Assembly (NCBI RefSeq): GCF_008801605.1
Contig: NZ_VZPJ01000015.1
Location: 62,001 to 126,000 of the forward strand
DNA length: 64,000 nt
Source of the DNA: Pseudomonas brassicacearum subsp. brassicacearum
GTDB taxonomy: Bacteria > Pseudomonadota > Gammaproteobacteria > Pseudomonadales > Pseudomonadaceae
Direction of reading: 5' to 3'
Part shown: positions 59,569-64,000 of the stretch, piece by piece
Position numbering within the stretch: the stretch's first letter is position 1
Layout: each line of letters opens with the position of its first letter
Translations under genes and position numbers: made by a program
Notes under the pieces: model-generated
Database searches by the model: none
Told to the model about the DNA's origin: nothing
Seen by the model: only the letters and a program-made list of their open reading frames with translations

Positions 59569-62500
59569 TCAGCCTGATGCATCGCTGTCATCAGGCGCCA
59601 ACGGCAAGAACTTGCTCTGTGCCATGAGCTTGCCGATTTTCCCTCGATGCACATTCACCACCGCGTAGGGGCTATCAGCCTTGGCGAGCAGCGAGTGATA
59701 GTCTTCCCTGCGTTGTGCCTTGGTTTTCAGGTGCGCGACGCTGTAGTCGGCTTTCGGCGTATCGATTTTTTCGTAGTGAAAATGCGCATACCAAAGGGGG
59801 AAGCCGTCCCGGTTGTTGATGGCATATTCCTGGAGGAAATCCTGGCGGGCTCCTTTCAAGGCCTTGCGTTCACCCAGTCGTGCAACTTGAACCAGGTCTT
59901 TTTCGAACAGGTACTGGAGGTTGCCGTCGGTGGGCGGCAGGTGCAGGCTCAGTTGGACACGCAGGGCGCTGCCCCTGGACGTCAGTCTGGAGATGGCCTC
60001 GGCCAACTGTCTACCCAGCGCTTGATCAGCCGCTGTGCGTGGCGTTTGTGAGGCGACGAAGGCCCTGTCGAGTTCTTCAGAAAGCGTGCGGAAGCGACTT
60101 GCCTCATTGTTCATGATCTCCTCGATTTCCTGAGGATGACGGCAACGCTTTTTATAGCTTTCAGCGCGGCGGAGACGTTTCTCCAGTTCCTCCAGCAGTG
60201 TTCGCGCATCGCCGTTGATCGCGTTGATCGATCGGGTCCTGGGGGCTGGAACCGGTCGGTGTACGTCGACAACGTCCCATACGTCGTCGTGACGCGAATA
60301 GGTGGCAAGCACCTGATTGTCGACTTCGGAGCGCAACTCGACGACTTCAATCGGCAAGGAGGTGCCGGCAGGTTTCAGGTCACCAATCAGAACGCCACTC
60401 CTGCGGGTCTTTATCACCTTTTTCTGAAGGCGCCCGGAGTGCGTCTTCGGGCGTTTGGGCGCACGCTTGCGCGGTGTCGGTTCGGGTTTGACTTCTGCCG
60501 CCAGTCTTCCGGAAGCGTCCTGGTACAGGCTGTCAAGCAGCGTGGCCAGCCTGTCGAAATAGGACTCGTTGATATCGTCGACATAAAGCGCCTTCATGCC
60601 CTGCAACGCGTCGAGGGCCTCGCCATAATGCTCGGTCAGGCTGGTCAGTACCTCAAGCTGCTCAGAGGCGGTCAGGTCGTACAGTTGCAGGTCAGCGTGG
60701 GAGCGCACCTGCTCGGCCAATGGCCTGACGATGCGATACAGGCTATCGGGCAAGCTGGTTTCGGGGTGTTTGATGGCCAGCATCGGCAGGGCGGCCAATT
60801 GCAGGGCCTTGGTGCCTATGACATTCCGTTCATTCTGCGGACGGCCGCGGGTCAGGCGTTCGAATGCCTGGGCTCCCACGGAATCCAGGTTCAATAGCTT
60901 CTCCAGGTACTCATCCTTGAGTTGCAGCCAATGGATGGCGCGATCATTGATGTCGCTCATGGCTTCAAGGAACATCACGTAGCCCTGCATGTCGCGAACC
61001 ACGGCTTCTTCCACAAACGTTCCGGAAAACTGCGGGTGAGCGGCATTCAGGGCCCGTTGATCCATCTCGACGACCAGGAAGGCCTTGCGGGCATTGTTGA
61101 CCACATTCTCCATCAGCCCGCGGACGCTTCCAGAGGGCAAGCCAATGCCCAGTCTTGCGCGCTCGGGCGCACTGTCCAGCAGTTTCAAATAGATGTCGGT
61201 CTGCTCGTTGAGCAGGTCATAAAACACTTTTCGTTTTGGCGCGCGCTGTTCCTCGGTATAGGCGTTTCCTTCCTCGAGCCGGGTCATCACTTGTTGGGCA
61301 ATGTCCAGGGATCGTTGTCGTTCGTTCTCCTGGGCGAGGTAATTGTTCATTTCAGCGCTCAGCTCGATGGCTTTGTGGGCATTGAGGCGACGCTGGTCAG
61401 CCAGGCGCTTGGGCGGCGCACCGCCGCGCAGGCGCAAGCGCAGGTCAAGGGACCAGTTGCCGTCCAGGTCCGATTGCAGCGCAGGTCCGGTCTGTGTCGG
61501 GTCGAGCGGGTCGACAATCGTGGTGCTGCCGTCCGGGTCCGGGTTGACCGGGTACAGCCCGTCTTGCAGCAACGCGTGCCATTTGTTGGCGATCACGTAC
61601 AAGCCCTTGAACGGGCCATTTCCAATCGGCTCAGGCAAGGCAGTCGGACGCGCCACCTGCATGCGTCGTATGCGGGTGCGTTGTTCCTGCGTCAGGTGAC
61701 GGCGAGGGCTGCTGAAACTGAAGTCCAGCGACCTGCTGGGTTGTTCGCCAGGCAAGGCGACGGATCCTTCCAGAACGCTCGGCGAGGTCGGTTCGGGCCA
61801 CTGCTGTGCAACGACACGTGGCGCGGGGGCGCGCATCGCTTGGTCCTTGATCGATGCGGGCGTGACTGCGCGAACCGGTGCACGGACGGCGGGAAAATGG
61901 CTCACCAGCATGGCCAGGTTGACCAGCAAATCGACGGTGGCCAGCTCCCGCGTTGCCGGATCGTCACTGCTCAGGGCCGGGATATCTTGACTGGCGCTGG
62001 CCATCAGGCTCCATAGCCAGACGGTGGCCATGGCCGGGCCGCGCAGCAACGGAAACAGCAGTGTATTGAACAGCAGGCTGCCGCCCTTGAGTAACACCGC
62101 CCAGCGGCTTTCGCTGTTGGAGACAGAGTTGCGGTCGGCCTGGGTGACCAGGGCTCGGGCGTTGCAGCCGTAGAGGTACTGCATCAATTTGCCGTTGCGC
62201 AGGTATTGCAGCAGTTCATCGTTGCCGGCGTCGACGGCGAGCGTTGCCGGAACGGGCTTTTCGGGAACGCTGAACTCGTCACCCTCGAAGAAACGCACGA
62301 TGTGCGGTTCGAGGAAGCCGCCATTGGCATACACCGGGCGTGCGTCGTCGGACATCCAGGTCAGGACGCTGTTCTGCAAGTCTGCGGCGCTCACGACGGA
62401 CTGCAACAGTGCCTGGCGCGTCGCAAACTCCAACAGCACGGGCGCGTACAGGGGGCGATACAACAGGTGCGGGCCCGTTCTGGCGTCCTGCGCCTCGACG

Positions 62501-64000
62501 ATGAACATGTTGCTCACGAGGTCGGGCCGGGCCTGGGGCTTGCGCAGGAAGGCCAGGTGTCGAATGACCACGGGGCGACCGTCAACCTGTCGGTCCTCAG
62601 CATCGGGTTGCAGCAGGGCCTCGATCAGATGCAGTCCTTGGCGAGTCATGCCGTTTTTGTTGTCGAGCATTTGCTGCAGCGCCTCGAGCGGCAACTGCGC
62701 CGGGAGTTGTTCGGCGAACGTCCGTTGAAATGCCTGCGCTTGAGGCGAGTCGCTCAATAGGGCTTGTTGCAGGTAGCGCGGATAAACCGTGCCGATGTCG
62801 ACCTGTTCGATCAGCCCGCCCCTTCGGGTAATGAAGTCCGGCGTCAACCAGGCAGGCAAGGCCAGACCCCGGCGATGACTGAGTTGCAGGTTGCCACTGG
62901 GGCGTGCGACGAGGTTGTCGATGGCCAGTTGCGTCAGGCTCATCGTTCTTTTCGCGCGGATGCCAACGGTCCCGGGGTATCCCGCCGAGACGGTGAACGT
63001 CAGTACCACATCGTCGGGTTGGTAGTGACTGGGTTGCACCTTGGCCGGGCTGCTGTCGTTAGTCTTGCCCATCTGCGTGAGCAATGCGTCCGAGGTAAAA
63101 GCCTTGATGTCGCTGAGTGCGGGACGTCCTTGAGTGCGTTGCTTGAGGCTGGCCAGTGCCAGGCTGCATCGCTGGAACGTTGCTCGATCGACGACGGAGG
63201 CTTTTTTCAGCCATTCGGGCAGCAACGGCCCGAGTCGTGCCGATGTTTCAGGCGTGAGGCGCGGCGCGTCGTGCAGATAGCGAGCGGGATCGCTCAGCTC
63301 GCTGTAGAGCGTCTTGAGGTCTGGCAGGCCGATTCGGGAGGGCAACTGTACCGCCTGCACATCGGCCAGTTGTTGCTCCAAGATCATGGCGGCCTGGGTG
63401 TCGAAGGCATGCCCGTCGATTTCGTAGCGTTGACAGGTCACGGTGTCGACGACATAGCGACTGGCGATCCGTTCGCCCCAATACTGGTTGAAGGCTTCCA
63501 TCGACTCGAAGGACTGCACGGCGCTGCCGGGGCTGCAAAGCACAATGACGAGGCCGTAGCGAGTGTAATGGAGCAGCAGGATCTCGTTGCTGGGCAGCAC
63601 GCTGCTGGAGGTGCCTTGGGTGACAGTGCTTTCCAGGCTGTAGGCGTAGACGGGCGGGACATTGTGGCTAAAGCGTTGTTCGCGGTCCGGCCAGCGGACG
63701 ATCTGGGCCAGGGTCTCGCGTGCCGGTTCGGTCAGTCCTGGCTGTTGCAGCCCCCGGATATGCAGCATGTTCTTGAGTGTGTCGCTGAGCCATTGCCAGC
63801 GGCTGGTGCGGACAGGGGCATCGGTTTGCGGGCGGGGGCCGATGTCAGCGTTCCAATAACGGGTCAGTGCGTCTTCCAGCCCGATTGGAGCGGTCGAGGG
63901 CAGTTCAAGCAGCAGTTTTTCGATGACCTGCATGTCGAGCTTTTCATCCCGTGGCCAAAGGCGCTGCGGCGGCGTGTCGGAGAGGTAGCAATCAAGATTT
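59569..64000 (-). CDS. DUF6543 (dermonecrotic-toxin-like) giant protein, 3' part only
   Basis: At least 1476 residues are in the window and the frame is still open at base 64000; the first in-window ATG at 63933 has no ribosome binding site, so the true start lies to the right. Counting from that ATG, the region to about 600 resembles the DUF6543 module of Pseudomonas dermonecrotic-toxin-like proteins. A hydrophobic segment lies at about 620-650, then a GLYVIANKWHALLQDGLYPV block near 800 with GNWSLDLRLRLRGG, and a C-terminal coiled, basic region (PRKRAPKRPKTHSGR) ending in WYAHFHYEK and VAHLKTKAQRR. Such proteins are recalled as large, repeated Pseudomonas genes of unknown secretion route. 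It is convergent with the RND gene. Confidence 0.72.
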   Translation of the reverse strand, partial: NLDCYLSDTPPQRLWPRDEKLDMQVIEKLLLELPSTAPIGLEDALTRYWNADIGPRPQTDAPVRTSRWQWLSDTLKNMLHIRGLQQPGLTEPARETLAQIVRWPDREQRFSHNVPPVYAYSLESTVTQGTSSSVLPSNEILLLHYTRYGLVIVLCSPGSAVQSFESMEAFNQYWGERIASRYVVDTVTCQRYEIDGHAFDTQAAMILEQQLADVQAVQLPSRIGLPDLKTLYSELSDPARYLHDAPRLTPETSARLGPLLPEWLKKASVVDRATFQRCSLALASLKQRTQGRPALSDIKAFTSDALLTQMGKTNDSSPAKVQPSHYQPDDVVLTFTVSAGYPGTVGIRAKRTMSLTQLAIDNLVARPSGNLQLSHRRGLALPAWLTPDFITRRGGLIEQVDIGTVYPRYLQQALLSDSPQAQAFQRTFAEQLPAQLPLEALQQMLDNKNGMTRQGLHLIEALLQPDAEDRQVDGRPVVIRHLAFLRKPQARPDLVSNMFIVEAQDARTGPHLLYRPLYAPVLLEFATRQALLQSVVSAADLQNSVLTWMSDDARPVYANGGFLEPHIVRFFEGDEFSVPEKPVPATLAVDAGNDELLQYLRNGKLMQYLYGCNARALVTQADRNSVSNSESRWAVLLKGGSLLFNTLLFPLLRGPAMATVWLWSLMASASQDIPALSSDDPATRELATVDLLVNLAMLVSHFPAVRAPVRAVTPASIKDQAMRAPAPRVVAQQWPEPTSPSVLEGSVALPGEQPSRSLDFSFSSPRRHLTQEQRTRIRRMQVARPTALPEPIGNGPFKGLYVIANKWHALLQDGLYPVNPDPDGSTTIVDPLDPTQTGPALQSDLDGNWSLDLRLRLRGGAPPKRLADQRRLNAHKAIELSAEMNNYLAQENERQRSLDIAQQVMTRLEEGNAYTEEQRAPKRKVFYDLLNEQTDIYLKLLDSAPERARLGIGLPSGSVRGLMENVVNNARKAFLVVEMDQRALNAAHPQFSGTFVEEAVVRDMQGYVMFLEAMSDINDRAIHWLQLKDEYLEKLLNLDSVGAQAFERLTRGRPQNERNVIGTKALQLAALPMLAIKHPETSLPDSLYRIVRPLAEQVRSHADLQLYDLTASEQLEVLTSLTEHYGEALDALQGMKALYVDDINESYFDRLATLLDSLYQDASGRLAAEVKPEPTPRKRAPKRPKTHSGRLQKKVIKTRRSGVLIGDLKPAGTSLPIEVVELRSEVDNQVLATYSRHDDVWDVVDVHRPVPAPRTRSINAINGDARTLLEELEKRLRRAESYKKRCRHPQEIEEIMNNEASRFRTLSEELDRAFVASQTPRTAADQALGRQLAEAISRLTSRGSALRVQLSLHLPPTDGNLQYLFEKDLVQVARLGERKALKGARQDFLQEYAINNRDGFPLWYAHFHYEKIDTPKADYSVAHLKTKAQRREDYHSLLAKADSPYAVVNVHRGKIGKLMAQSKFLPLAPDDSDASG

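Overview
The window is a GC-rich, gene-dense stretch of a Pseudomonas chromosome. Gene content and order (fabI-yej/npp-mltD-gloB-yafS-rnhA-dnaQ, nadK-rhomboid-pepN, ada-alkA) and the many short palindromic repeats of the TGTGGGAGCGAGCTTGCTCGC type point to the P. fluorescens species complex. No rRNA, tRNA, CRISPR array, insertion sequence or prophage was seen.

Bases 1-11628 hold most of a type VI secretion system. One arm runs leftward (tssB, tssC, hcp, tssE, tssF; the remainder, presumably tssG, clpV and vgrG, is off the left edge). The divergent arm runs rightward (tssJ, tssK, tssL, tssM, tssA). This order matches the H3-T6SS locus of P. aeruginosa. The tssB leader can fold into a hairpin that buries its ribosome binding site, and the tssJ signal peptide carries two T8 tracts. 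The tssM protein lacks a P-loop.

Bases 11625-31305 are mostly housekeeping and transport genes: a 2-hydroxyacid dehydrogenase, an SdaC-type permease, aconitase B with a highly structured upstream region, a DUF1289 protein, a universal stress protein facing miaE across a perfect ANR/FNR box, an RstAB-like two-component system beside a MipA-family porin, a GFA-fold protein, the alkylation-repair pair ada-alkA, a glycine-rich secreted protein, trkH, a LysE-type exporter with an AraC regulator, and a GAF-GGDEF diguanylate cyclase.

Bases 30511-43659 contain the peptide/nucleoside-peptide importer operon (two tandem binding proteins, two permeases, one dual ATPase) running into fabI, then mltD, gloB, yafS, rnhA and dnaQ. 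Bases 43837-47975 hold a GNAT enzyme, a LysR regulator, a small conserved protein, an NADPH:FMN reductase and an arsB arsenite pump without arsR or arsC. Bases 48097-55704 are the DUF1853 gene and the divergent nadK-phosphoesterase-rhomboid-yeaC-DUF2797-pepN run, with overlapping or closely spaced genes.

The right end has a YCF48-like periplasmic protein paired with an RND/MMPL exporter. Convergent to these is the 3' part of a very large DUF6543 (dermonecrotic-toxin-like) gene that runs off the right edge. The least explained signals are the tssB leader hairpin, the 140-nt fold upstream of acnB, the nested repeats around REP pairs, and the giant toxin-like gene.
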